In this document: piece after piece, positions 11,143-22,743 of the stretch | How the letters are laid out: the number at the start of each line of letters is the position of its first letter | How positions within the stretch are numbered: position 1 is the first letter of the stretch | Notes under the pieces: model-generated | Database searches by the model: none | What the model saw: the letters and a program-made list of their open reading frames with translations, nothing else | What the model was told of the DNA's origin: nothing | Program-made: the position numbers and the translations under genes | NCBI GenBank assembly: GCA_009599575.1 | Contig: VWND01000001.1 | Span: forward strand, 1,612,001-1,676,000 | DNA from: Blumeriella jaapii | Lineage: Eukaryota; Ascomycota; Leotiomycetes; Helotiales; Drepanopezizaceae | Direction of reading: 5' to 3' | DNA length: 64,000 nt

Positions 11143-11917
11143 TAAACCACCCGTTTGACCTTTGCGCAAGAAGTCAATCAGTCACCGGCTCAGAACACCA
11201 TGGCGCTCGGAACTGTTGTTGCCTACCTCAAAGAAGCGTTTCAACCACCAGACTTGGAAGATACCCTCGCCAACCAAGACCACCATTTGGAAGATGCTCC
11301 ACCACTTGACTCTGGCGTTGGTGCTCTCTGCGGTGTTTCGGTGGTTTCGTTCGCGGAGGACGATATAGGACTGTTCGTCTTTAACCTGGGTGAAGAGTTC
11401 GGAAAGTAGGCGAACTGAGGGTTGTGAGCATGTGCAGGAGGACCTTGGTGGGGACTGTACCTTGAGCCTCCAATGGGTCTGACGGGGCTTCTGCTTCCGA
11501 GACGTAGACTATGCCGTGGACGTTGAAGGAGACATCCTTGCTGGTTGATGACCAGTGCTCGTTGCTGAAGCAGTAGATGTGCTTTCCGTCGTGTGCAGCT
11601 GTGAAGGAAAAGTCTCCATTCGAGACTGATCGATGCTGTGTCTCATAGGCACCGGTGGGGTTTTGGATCTGCCATAACTTCAGTGACTCTGCAAAGCTGA
11701 GTGGACCACTAGATCATACCCAGAAGTCCACATGCAGATTCCCAGCACCACCAAACTCCCTGTCTCCGACTTGATATGTGACCGTCATCTTATCATCCCG
11801 GTGGAGCATTTCGTGAAAGCATTCCCTGCCATGGGCCGCAAGCTGGATGTTATGTGCCACGACGCTCCCCAGCAGGCTGGTCGCCGCCAGCAGCAGAGAA
11901 GAGGTCGAGAAACGCAT
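11143..11917 (-). CDS. EMP24: p24 family cargo receptor of COPII/COPI vesicles (Emp24/TMED2 type)
   Basis: Four exons, complement(join(11143..11160,11227..11414,11461..11668,11720..11917)), 203 residues. A signal peptide (MRFSTSSLLLAATSLLGSVVA) is followed by the GOLD domain (RECFHEML, QVGDREFGGAGN, YCFSNEHWSSTSKDVSFNVHG). The p24 coiled-coil block follows (VKDEQSYIVLRERNHRNTAES, N-A-R-V-K-W-W), then one TM helix and the cytosolic tail FFEVKRVV, the Emp24/TMED2 vesicle-sorting tail. The last exon codes only VKRVV and the stop; without it the protein would lose its sorting signal. Emp24 cycles between ER and Golgi and loads GPI-anchored and other secretory cargo. It is divergent from ARF1. Confidence 0.93.
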
Positions 11918-13374
<1,457 letters not shown>

Positions 13375-14274
13375 ATTTGGCATTTCTTTTCTCGACGGTC
13401 GATCGTGTCCACAGGACTCCAAAACAATCGAAACGTCCTTACACCTCTTCCTCTCGATCAATTCACTTGTGCTCCTTCACGAATCATTCTCGTCTCTTCA
13501 GTCCCATTGCAACGGGAGGCGCAAGGGTGGTTATTGTACGATGAGTCTAGGCTACTGCGTGTATTCTTCCCTGGCTTTTGCATCACGACATCTAGTCTAG
13601 GGGGGTATGGGGCAGGCCTGACTGAGGCTTCTCTTTTTCTATGCGCGCGTGTGTTTCCTCGGCTCAGCAACTTTTCCAACTTTTTCCTGGGGCTTGCAAT
13701 CTTGTGTTTCGGCATGGTATAAAAGCTTACGGTAGATGGAGGATGGATCCTTGGTAGTCTGGCCGGGAATCGATCCCACATTTAGAAAATCCTCTTCCGT
13801 CCAACTGAAGTTTTTGCATCTTGTCGTTTCACACGGTCGTCTTGAGAACCTCGTGAATTCTCGGAGCTGTTACATGCCTTCGGAGTAAGTGCTTTGCGGA
13901 TGATGCTCCGGGGTCAACATGGAGTATCAGACATGAAGAGACCAATTGCTTCCATCCTCAGATCAACGCTCTGCCCGTAAGATGCGCAGCGCTATTCCAT
14001 CCGCACGCTTGCCACGTCCGAATTGTGATTTTCGAAGTTTCTATCATGTCAACCCGGCACAACGTCACAGATACAACAACGCTCATCGCGCGTGGTATGT
14101 ACAGTAAGTACAGTAGACACGGCGCCCGCCCATCGGTTGTGTGTCCAACCTCCCTCCACCTTGACACAGCCATCCACGTCTCGCTCGCTGATGCAGGCCC
14201 TGCCACAATGTGGTGGACATTTATCCATCCATCCCCTTTCCTCTTTGTTCGATGCCACGGCTGTTGTGATGCTC
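13375..14274. other. Intergenic, ARF1 3' flank
   Basis: 3' untranslated region of ARF1 and spacer leading into the satellite. No gene, and no convincing tRNA: the GATCGATTCCC-like string near 13765-13780 (minus strand) lacks a clover-leaf around it. GTACAGTA motifs lie at 14099-14116. Confidence 0.45.
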
Positions 14275-14905
14275 AGCTTTTTTTTCTCGCTCTCACACAC
14301 ACATACCTACACCTACACATAAACACGCTCTCTCCCACTTCTTTCTTTCTCTCCCTCTCTCTCCCTCTCTCCCTCTCTCCCTCTCTCCCTCTCTCCTCTC
14401 TCCCTCTCTCCCTCTCTCTCCCTCTCTCTCCTCTCTCTCTCCCTCTCTCCCTCTCTCCCTCTCTCTCTCTCTCCTCTCCCTCTCTCTCCCTCTCATCCCT
14501 CTCTCCCTCTCCTCCCTCTCCTCGTCTTCCCTCTCCCTCCTCTCCTCTCTCCCTCTCTCCCTCCACTCGCCTCCCTACCCTCTCTCCGTCCCTCTCTCCC
14601 TCTCCTCTCCCTCTCGGCTCCCTCTCTCCTCTCTCGCCCTCTCCTCGCCCTCTCATCTCATCCCCTCTCTCGCTCCCTCTCTCCCTCTCTCCTCACTTCC
14701 CTCTCTCCCTCTCTCCCTCTCTCTGTCCTCTCTCTCCCTGCTCTCTCCCTCTCTCTCTCTCCCTCTCTCCCTCTCTCCTCCCTTTCTCCTTTCTCCATCC
14801 CTCTCCCTCCATCCATCCATCCATCCATCCATCTATCCATCCATCCATCCATGGCAGAACGGCAAAACGGCAAAACGTAGCAGCGCAGAGCAGCGCAGGG
14901 CAGAG

Positions 14906-15005
14906 CCAATCCAATCCAATCCAATCCAATCCAATCCAATCCAATCCAATCCATCCAATCCCAATCCAATCCAATCCAATCCAATCCAATCCAATCCAAT
15001 CCAAT
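14906..15005. repeat. CCAAT pentamer array, copy 1 (about 19 units, imperfect)
   Basis: Tandem CCAAT with one CCAT and one extra C as interruptions, then CCAAC units. CCAAT is the core bound by the fungal HAP/CBC (NF-Y) complex; whether this array is bound is inference. Confidence 0.9.
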
Positions 15006-15278
15006 CCAACCCAACCCAACGGAATAACTAACCCCCCCCCCCCCCCCCTCTCCCCCTCCCCCTCCCCCTCCCCTCTCCCTCTCCCCTCTCCCTCCTCCCC
15101 CTTCTCTCCTCTCTCCCCCTCCCTCTACCTCTCCCTCTCTCCCCTCTCTCCCTCTCTCCATCCCTTTCTCCATCCACCCATCCATCCATCCATCCATCCA
15201 TCCATCTATCCATCCATCCATCCATGGCAGAACGGCAAAACGGCAAAACGTAGCAGCGCAGAGCAGCGCAGGGCAGAG

Positions 15279-15383
15279 CCAATCCAATCCAATCCAATCC
15301 AATCCAATCCAATCCAATCCAATCCAATCCAATCCAATCCAATCCAATCCAATCCAATCCAATCCAATCCAATCCAATCCAAT
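15279..15383. repeat. CCAAT pentamer array, copy 2 (21 perfect units)
   Basis: 105 nt of uninterrupted CCAAT, then CCAAC units and GGAATAACTAA as in copy 1. The perfect array suggests recent expansion or homogenisation. Confidence 0.95.
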
Positions 15384-15540
15384 CCAACCCAACCCAACGG
15401 AATAACTAACCCCCCCCCCCCCCCCTCCCCCCTCCCCCCCCTCCCCCCTACCTCTCCCTCTCCCCTCTCTCCTCCCCCCCTTCTCTCTCTCTCTCCCCCT
15501 CCCTCTACCTCTCCCCCTCCCCTCTACAACAGCAACAACA

Positions 15541-16122
15541 ACAACAACAACAACCAGCCATCGACATCGACATCGACGACGACAACGGCCCATAAGCGAG
15601 CGGACGAGGGGGGCAGGGGGACGAGGGGACGAGGGGGACAGGTATTTATTACTGTAGAAGGGGAGAGAGCGAGAAGGAAGGACTGGCGTCAAGAGAGGGT
15701 TTTGGCTTATTCTCGGATGGGCGAGTTCACGGTGTATGTATGTATGAATGTATGTATGAATGTGTCAAGAGTCACGCTCACTCGCTTTCCTCCGAATCGC
15801 TTGCTCGCGGGTTGCGGACACGCCATGTTCCTCGCGGTCTCCTCGTCGAAAGGGCTTCATTCAGATTCACGTACAGTACATACAGACAGACATGCATACA
15901 TACATCCATAGCCAAGATCAAGCCAAAAGCAGGCCACCATGGGGCCAAAGGGGGTATCAAAAATTCCTAGATGCTCCGATCCAGCGCACGCAAGTGAAAC
16001 AAAGGTCCCGCCCACCAGCCCAGATATGCACGGGTTGATCAATGCCGAGCATGCGGCCACATGCCGTCAACCCCGTCTCAAACGGCCGAACGATTCATTC
16101 CCCAACATCCTCCTCCGAATAT
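15541..16122. other. Intergenic between satellite and copper-fist gene
   Basis: 3' flank of the copper-fist gene. It contains short TGTATGTATG-type repeats (about 15731-15760) and GTACAGTACATACAG near 15873. No gene is seen. Confidence 0.45.
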
Positions 16123-18125
16123 TTACGTCGACAAGCCTCCGCAGCAGGAACCCTTGACCGGATCGTCCAGGGCGCCGTCCACCGTGGGCTCGACCAAGCC
16201 GTTCAAGGCGTCGCAGAAGTTGATGTTCTTGTGCACCTCGCACCCGATGCACTGACAGTCGTCGCCACAAGGACAACCACCTTCATCGCCTGCACAGGGC
16301 ATGGGCTGCCGGTGGATCGTGCACTGCGTCAAAAGTTAGCCCCGAGCTGGTCAAGGTGTAGTGCCGCGACCGGGTGGGCGCACGACGACGACTCCGGGAA
16401 CCCGAGGTTGCCGGAGAGTCGGGGGCACGACGGGGAGCACTTACACCGAGGCATTCGCAATCATCGCCGCAAGGACAGCTCCGCGTATCGCCGCCACAGC
16501 CGTCTCCAGAGAAGGGGTAGCTGACGAAGAAAAAGTCGGCTGCCGGAAGGGTTTGCTCCTCGCCGGCTCCGGAGGTCGTGCTGGACGGCGTGTGCGCCGT
16601 GGGCGACGAGGCGGCCTCGGCCGACGGGTGGGAAGCGGCCACGACCCCGTTGCCGGTGCCGGTGCCATTGGAGAGACCATGGGCGTAGGGCTCGCCCGTG
16701 CCACTCTCCTGCGTGTTGCAGGCCGAGCGCACGTAGTCTTGGGTGGCCGCGTTGTACGGATGCGCGGCACAGCCAACGCATTGACAGCTGTCGCCGCAGC
16801 AGCACGAGAGAATGGTTTCGAGGCTGCCCGGGGCCAGGGGCGCGTCGATGGGCAGTTGGCCCGGCGGGAACGAAGATTGCGAGCAGTGGTTCGTACGCAG
16901 GCTCTGGCGCCACGCGGACGGTTGGAGTGGGTTCTGGAACGAGCCATAGGTGGCGGGGTACGTGAAGACCGTCGGCTGCGGAGGGAATTGCGGGTACAGC
17001 ACCGGGTTGAAATGGATTCCGTTCTGCGACCCCAGTCGCGGGTCCATCTGAGGCGTGGTCGGCGTGGATGCCATCGACTCCGTCTTCGACGCGCGCGACG
17101 AGCACCCCCCGGTCGTGGGCGCCTCGGACAATTCCGAGGTGGAACTGGAGCTCGACGTGTGCTTGTGGCCACCGGGTTTGGGAGCACAGCACGCGTCGCC
17201 GTTCGGTGCTGGGCTCGCGTGGGCATGCTTGAACGTCGTCTCCGGCCCGTCGGCCGCGCCTCCGATCAAGGTGCCCGCCTCGGCGCTGCAAACGATGTGG
17301 GGGGGGTGGCCAGAGAACGCTCCATGAGGGCCCCCAGGCTCGCGTGTGGCAGGCCTCCATTTGCGTAGGCGTGGGTCCCGTTGCGCGGCATCGAAGGGGG
17401 CGGAGGTTGCAACGGTAGCATGAACGGGGCCTGCGGCTGGGCGTACTGCGGCACATAGCCGTACATGGGCGGCGCGGCCATCGCGTACCCGTTCTGGAAC
17501 TGGAGCGGCATCTGGGGCGGGTCGTACGGTTGGATGTAGAGCTGGCTCGCGTCCATCCTCTCCAGATTGGCCAGATCAAAGGACGCCTTCCGGCCCGAGG
17601 CAGGTTTGGGCTTGCCCACCTTGAACGTGTACCTGGTGGGCGAGGACAGCTCCGTCCCCGGAGAGCTTGTCGGTCGCAAGGGCGTGGATGCTCCGTCCGG
17701 CCGCGACGCCGCGTCCTCCCCCCCACAATGGCACGTCTTTTGTTTCCGGGAGATGGCGGCCGTCACACTCCCACACCCACACGCTTGGTCTCGCGGGTGG
17801 GGACACGCGCTGAGCGGTCGTCCTGGCTTCCGGACCGGGACCATCAGCCGCTCGCTCGCATGGTTGCACTTGGTGGATCGGTGGCCGCGGATGCATGGCT
17901 CACTGCGGGATGGAAGGTCAGCGTCAGTCCAGGCAGGGAGACAGGCGGGGGGGGGGGCAGGCAGGCAGGCAGGCGGGCGGGCGGGCGGGCAGACGGGCAG
18001 GCAGGAGAAGCAGCGAGATGGAGCGTCCTGGCCGGCGCGTCGCCGCGCCAAGGCTTCCAAGTGATGGGGGGGGGAGGGCAAGGGAAGACGTACCAGGCCA
18101 TCTTCATTCCATTGATCAAGGGCAT
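16123..18125 (-). CDS. Copper-fist transcription factor with Cys-rich C-terminus (frame break in a C8 tract)
   Basis: Three exons, complement(join(16123..16323,16445..17902,18094..18125)). With one extra base near 17300-17307 the sum closes at 563 residues. The 10-codon first exon (MPLINGMKMA) joins CEPCIRGHRSTKC across a 191-nt intron. It continues with RKPGRPLSACPHP and ends in CHCG, a full copper fist (Zn site plus the minor-groove RGRP-like GRP). The C-terminal half carries three Cys clusters: CCCGDSCQCVGC, CPCGDDCECLGC (completed by splicing) and CPCGDDCQCIGC. These resemble the copper-sensing repeats of MAC1/CUF1/GRISEA. The role is probably control of copper or iron homeostasis in the nucleus. 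In the given sequence the frame changes between LMERSLATPP and GGAADGPETT, so the literal reading stops early. Whether it is an activator or repressor, and in which copper state, cannot be told. Confidence 0.85.
17945..18000. repeat. GGCAGGCAGG/GGCGGG repeat inside the first intron of the copper-fist gene
   Basis: A G run followed by GGCA tetramers and then GGCG tetramers, lying wholly within the 191-nt intron 17903-18093. G-rich on the plus strand, C-rich in the pre-mRNA. Confidence 0.85.
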
Positions 18126-19499
18126 CTTGCAGCGTTGGGCCGGGTGCCGTCGACGAAGGGGGTGGGGGAGGGAGAGGGGGGTTGAAGTTCACTCGGTCAG
18201 GGTCCGACGAGGCGGCGACGGCGGCGGCGGCACACAGGTGGGTGAGGTCGGGATCGACTCGGGACTCTGTGCAGGCTTCGGTTTGGCCGAATGCGGCGGC
18301 CAGGCAAGCATGGACCACCGACCGGTCCTGGGCGTCTCTCGCGCTGGCGGTTCTCCGAACGGCGGTTGGCACGGCGGTGGTACGGCGGTTGGGCCGGCTG
18401 TCAGGACGGCTGTGTGTCCCAGACCGAATCGGGGTCTGGTCGGTCTCAGGCCGGCGTGCGCCCGAGGCTTTCCACGGGCAGGCGGCCACGGTGCGGCCAG
18501 CAGGCGGCCGGTATGCGGGCACAGGGACGACGGCTGGTGAGGGGGCGTAGGCGTGAGCGTGGGCGGTCTGCTTCAGTCGTCCAGGGCCGGTGCAGCAGCC
18601 ATGTCGGGATGGCGGATGGCGGATAGCGGATTGCAGATGGCAGATGGCAGATGTTTGGGGCCGGCGAGAAGGGGAAGGGAAGGGGAAGGGGCGCGACGAG
18701 CGGGTTTGAGCGGGATTCGTCGTGGTTGGGGGGAAAACGAGCGTCGGCGCCAGATGCCGTCCGTCAGGGCTGGGTGTACGGGATGCACGGTCGAGGTGCA
18801 ACGTCGGGCGGCTGGGCGGGAAGGGCGAGAAGGGCGAGAAGGGCGAGAAGAGGGAAGAAAGGGAAGAAAGGGAAGAGAGGGAAGAAAGGGAAGAGAGGGA
18901 AGAGAGGGAAGAGAGGGAAGAAAGTGCAGAGACGAAAGGGACGCGAAGCAAGCGAAGCAAGTGAAGTGAGGCCCGTGACGAAAGTGGTGCCCGTATGTCC
19001 GAAGTAAAGGTCGAGTTCCGAGTAAGTACAGTCAGTAGGTCGGGGGAGAGCCAGGTCGTGTAGGAGGTTCCGTACGGGATCGATGGATGGACGGATGGAG
19101 GCGATGGTGATTTGTCAGCGTTCGGTTGTCGGTGTCGGTGTCGGTGTCGGTTGTTGGTTGTCGCTTGTCGGTTATCTGCTCTCTGCTGTCTGCTCTCTGC
19201 CTCTGCCTCTGCCCTGCCTCTGCCTCTGTCTCTGCTCTCGACCGACCTTCACCCCACGAGGAGATGACCAGACCCGCGACTGCCCTCACCACCCGCCGTG
19301 CAGGACCGTACGGGACCTGCCTGCGTCGGATGCGCGGCACGTGCAAGATACCTACTGGAGTGGCCGAGTTCGGGCGCAGGCGCGGACTGAGCAAGTTTTG
19401 ATTCGCCCATCCCCCCCCCTGACTCGCTTAGCCGTGGGGCAGGTGGGGGGGGACATGAGGCTGCGGTGTGAGGAGGCTGCGGTTGCGGTGTGCGATGTA
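18126..19499. other. Copper-fist 5' region and simple repeats
   Basis: Upstream of the copper-fist start. It contains purine repeats of GGGCGAGAA/GGGAAGA type (about 18830-18930), GGTGTC hexamers (about 19127-19150) and CTCTGC repeats (about 19180-19240). Long GC-rich frames on both strands are low-complexity and not supported as genes. Confidence 0.5.
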
Positions 19500-20240
19500 G
19501 AGGACAGTGCGGCGCGGTACGGTACAGCACGGTACGGTACGGTACAGCACAGTACAGTACAGTAGGTAAGAAGCCATGATTGACTGACTGACGATTGACT
19601 GACGACTGACTGACTGCCCGGATTCTTCGTACCTTCCACGACCAACATCCGAGAGAGAAAGAGGGCAAGAGCGACGTACGTATCGAAGCTGTCCATCGTG
19701 TCAACGTGAAGTACGGTATGGTGCCGTGCGGTACTGATGTACACAGCTCTGCTCAGGACGGTACCGTACGGTACGGATCCACAGTCCTCTACTGTCCATA
19801 CCTATTTCTGGACAGTACAGTACTGTACAGTACAGGACATCCCTCCATCGCCCCGCTCGAGAATGGGAAACCCGCCTGAAACACGGCTGCGCATCTCGAT
19901 TTGAGTAGCTTCCAGGACTGTACTGTACTGTATGTTACAGTAGAGTAGTACAAAAATATATAGATAGCACTGCGAGGTACGGAGGTACTTCCTACAGTAC
20001 ACACAGTACTACTGTACTGTACAGACATACATGCGGGAAGGACGCATGCTCTCTGGATATACCGTACCGTGCTGTACGGTATGTACTGTGTACAGTACCT
20101 ACTGTATACTGTAGCCAGCCTTCTCTTATCTAATCTCCGATGGCGGGGTGATAAGGAATCACAGTACAGTATGTACAGGATGTACGAACGCTTAAAGCAT
20201 AATAAAGCATTGTACTGTACAGAAGGTGCTGCACAGTACA
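19500..20240. repeat. Dense GTAC-pentamer / TACTGTAC palindrome field
   Basis: Runs of GGTAC and AGTAC pentamers at 19510-19565 are followed by many GTACAGTAC, TACTGTAC and GTACTGTAC copies up to 20240, several forming perfect palindromes such as GTACAGTACTGTAC. TGAC tetramers lie at about 19578-19615. The field sits between the copper-fist and EFM7-like genes, about 300-1,000 bp upstream of the latter. Confidence 0.85.
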
Positions 20241-20538
20241 TACCTCCCTCCTTACACTTCCCTCAACTCCCCATCCAGGTGCCTGCCAGCGGCGAGGCTA
20301 CGCGACGCGACGCGACGCTCCCTCCTATTGCTGCTCTGCAAGTTCTCCTCGGTCCCGCGGCACCCGACCGACCGTCACCGGGCGCCGTCCGCAGTGGAAC
20401 ATTCGACACGTGCCTTCGCCCACCGATTCCCCTTCGAGATCCCACGTGATCGTCCCCGGCGCCGATCCATCGCCGGCGCATCGCGGCCCGTCTGTGGACG
20501 TCCCTCCTCGCGTCTCGCGCCTCGCGACCCTTCCCACC

Positions 20539-21455
20539 ATGTCCGCGCCGAAGCCGAAAGACGACGACGAGCGGGATGATGGGTTCGATCTCTTTGCGGA
20601 GCCGGCGGGCTATGTAAGTGCGCATCTCACGCCCGCGCGGGCAGCCCTTCCCCCGGACCCGGGGCGCCCGCGTCGCAAACATGCAATCTCGTCGAGCGAG
20701 CTGACACCATCACCTCCCCGTAGTACCCAGCCTCCCCCAAGGCCACGACCGAGACGCACGCGCTCCTCTCGGGCCGCACGCTGACCGTCTCCCTCGTCGG
20801 CCACAATCCGCTCTGGGGCCACCACCTCTGGAACGCCGGCCGCCTGATCTCCACCTACCTGGAATCCCACCCCGCCCTCGCCGCCGACAAGACCGTGCTC
20901 GAGCTCGGCGCCGGCGCCGGCCTCCCCAGTCTCGTGTGCACCGTCCTCGGCGCCCGCAGGGTCGTCGTGACCGACTACCCGGACCCGGACCTCGTGGCCA
21001 ACCTGTGGAAGAACATCGACGCCTATTACGCCGCGACGGCGCCGCCCCCCGCCGACGCGCGCCACGGGGAGCCGAGGCGGGCCCTGGTGGCGGAGGGCTA
21101 CTGCTGGGGCGCCGACGTCGCGCCCTTGCTTGCGCATGTGCCGGACGCGGGCTTCGATGTGCTGATCTTGGCGGATCTGTTGTTCAATCACTCGGAGCAC
21201 GGCAAGCTCATCACGACCATCGAGCGCACGCTGAAGAAGACGCGCGACGCGAAGGCGCTCGTCTTCTTCACGCCGTACCGGCCCTGGCTGTTCCAGAAGG
21301 ACATGGCCTTCTTCGACGAGGCGAGGGCGAGGGGCTTCGCCGTCGAGAAGCTGCTGGAGGAGCAGATGGAGAAGGTCATGTTTGTGGAGGACCGCGGCGA
21401 CGAGGAGTTGAGGCGGACGGTGTTTGGCCATGTGGTGCGTTGGGAGGGGCTGTGA
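20539..21455 (+). CDS. EFM7: Protein N-terminal and lysine methyltransferase, EFM7/NNT1-like
   Basis: Two exons, join(20539..20613,20724..21455), 268 residues. The start is in CCACCATGTCC. Acidic N-terminus, then FDLFAEPAGYYPASP joined across the 110-nt intron. SLVGHNPLWGHHLWNAG, TVLELGAGAGLPSLV (SAM-binding motif I), VVVTDYPDPDLVANL, and the post-motif LILADLLFNHSEH and FFTPYRPW are the hallmarks of the MTF16 group containing yeast Efm7 (YLR285W), which methylates translation factor eEF1A. Very GC-rich with strong third-position bias. The symbol is by family likeness, not proven orthology. Confidence 0.88.
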
Positions 21456-22743
21456 AGGGCCAGTCGGTCGCCCGAGAGAAAAGCACAGGGCGAGTGATCT
21501 CTGGCAGGATCGGGTGGCGTGGAGACAAAGGGAATCCACGCCGTCACGGTCGGGGCAGCGTCCATGCAATTCTGGGACCGCAACCGAGCCTCGAATCCTG
21601 GCGCGCGCGGATATGGTAGTCGAAGCTGACATTTCTTTCTACGTCTGAGATTCGGTGCGGGAAAGCCTGAGACGTGCATCCATCAAAAGCTGGGGGCACG
21701 ACGCAGCTCTGCTGAGAGCCCAAGATCCAAAGTTGGCTCTCGATATGTGAGTCGACTTACTTTGAACGTACTGTACATACCCGATTCGCTTCGAAGAGAG
21801 TGCTTGGCAACAAGTAGATACAAGGAAACGGTCTCTGCTTCTCGACTTCTCAAGCTGACCATCTCAACTTGAGGGACTTCAGAAACTTTGGTTAGACACG
21901 CATCGCCATGTATTCATTTCCTCGGCTCTAGCTAAGCTAGACGAACCTCACCCGGAAGAACTCTGACATTCTTCGAGGAACATGCTCGTCACACGCGGCT
22001 TACGAGTTCATCCACCGCAACAATCAGCCCCAGGAATGAGCATCCATACCTCGGCCACGGATCGATCCTCTCTATTTCCAGCATCGTCAATCAGATGATC
22101 GGGTCTTGCTTATGATCCTCTTACGTACCCCTCTTGGATCTGTTCCGTGTGGCCTCGCCTGTCTCTCCAAGGGCTAGCTCGGACCGCGTGCACCACCACC
22201 TCAGCTACAAACAGAGCCGAGCCGAGCACAACGTCCGTACAACCAACCAAGCTTAGCGAGTGCGAAGCGTGTATCTCCGTATTACTCCCACATCCAGAAC
22301 GACAACCCTTCCCACAAACTTTTTCCCGAAGGCTGAGAGCTCAGCCGTTCTCCTCTTGGCTTGGCTGTCCAATTGGCAAATCCGGGGTAGGCGGTAGATG
22401 TCATGCTCGTTTCTCACCAGCTTGGCAGCGTACCGCACATACCTAGGCATGATGGTGATGATGTGAGTCTTCGCTCTGCGCCGCTCGTATTCTGCGCTGA
22501 GATCAGCCTGGTTTGGATGTGTGAGTGTGCAACATGGTCAGCCGCGTCCTATAAAGAGGGTAGAGCGAAGGTGATGAGTTTGCTCCTTTCTTCTTCACTA
22601 AGTACGTAGAGGTCTGGATTTGGAGTCGTCATTTACGGCATCTCTGCTCTTCGGGTTGTCTTCTCTCTGATCCTCCACTCGAATTCGAAGAAACCAAATT
22701 CAAACAAGTCTCCAGTCTCAAGGCGATTGATACACATCTCACC
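21456..22743. other. 1.3-kb intergenic region
   Basis: 3' flank of EFM7-like and promoter of the cysteine-rich gene. A TATAAAG string lies at about 22550, roughly 190 bp before ATG 22744. CGTACTGTACATAC occurs at about 21768. No gene is seen. Confidence 0.45.

Larger units (their letters stand above)
14275..15540. repeat. Composite satellite: CT-rich tract, CCAT repeats, CCAAT repeats, poly-C, present twice
   Basis: After about 470 bp of CTCTCCCT-type repeat (14337-14808), the same ordered block occurs twice with a period of 373 bp. The order is CCAT tetramers with the same CTAT interruption, a unique segment of about 54 bp (starting 14851 and 15224), CCAAT pentamers, a short CCAAC run, GGAATAACTAA, then 16-17 C. 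Copy 2 is followed by more CT-rich DNA and a CAA repeat (about 15529-15554). Long frames here are artefacts of the repeat; in the minus direction they read as a periodic Gly-Leu-Asp-Trp-Ile pentapeptide. Confidence 0.95.

Noticed and set aside
13740..13790. Possible tRNA (GATCGATTCCC on the minus strand)
   Set aside because: T54 is not T, and no acceptor, D or anticodon arms can be drawn around it.
15279..15383. CRISPR-like array in the CCAAT region
   Set aside because: Five-base perfect repeat without spacers; simple satellite in a eukaryotic genome.
14025..15911. 628-codon plus-strand frame and 344-codon minus-strand frame across the satellite
   Set aside because: Both are translations of simple repeats (Ser/Leu/Pro runs; GLDWI periodicity) with no domain and no codon signature.
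16361..17726. Long GC-rich frames on both strands over the copper-fist gene (335, 261 and 421 codons)
   Set aside because: Arg/Gly/Ala-rich shadows of the real frame, which carries the conserved Cys clusters.
17266..18960. 564-codon minus-strand frame containing the copper fist
   Set aside because: Only the part below 17902 is coding; upstream it runs through the intron and the GC-rich 5' region. The real start is the short exon at 18094-18125.
20610..21632. 340-codon minus-strand frame opposite the EFM7-like gene
   Set aside because: Shadow of a high-GC gene; the plus strand carries all methyltransferase motifs.
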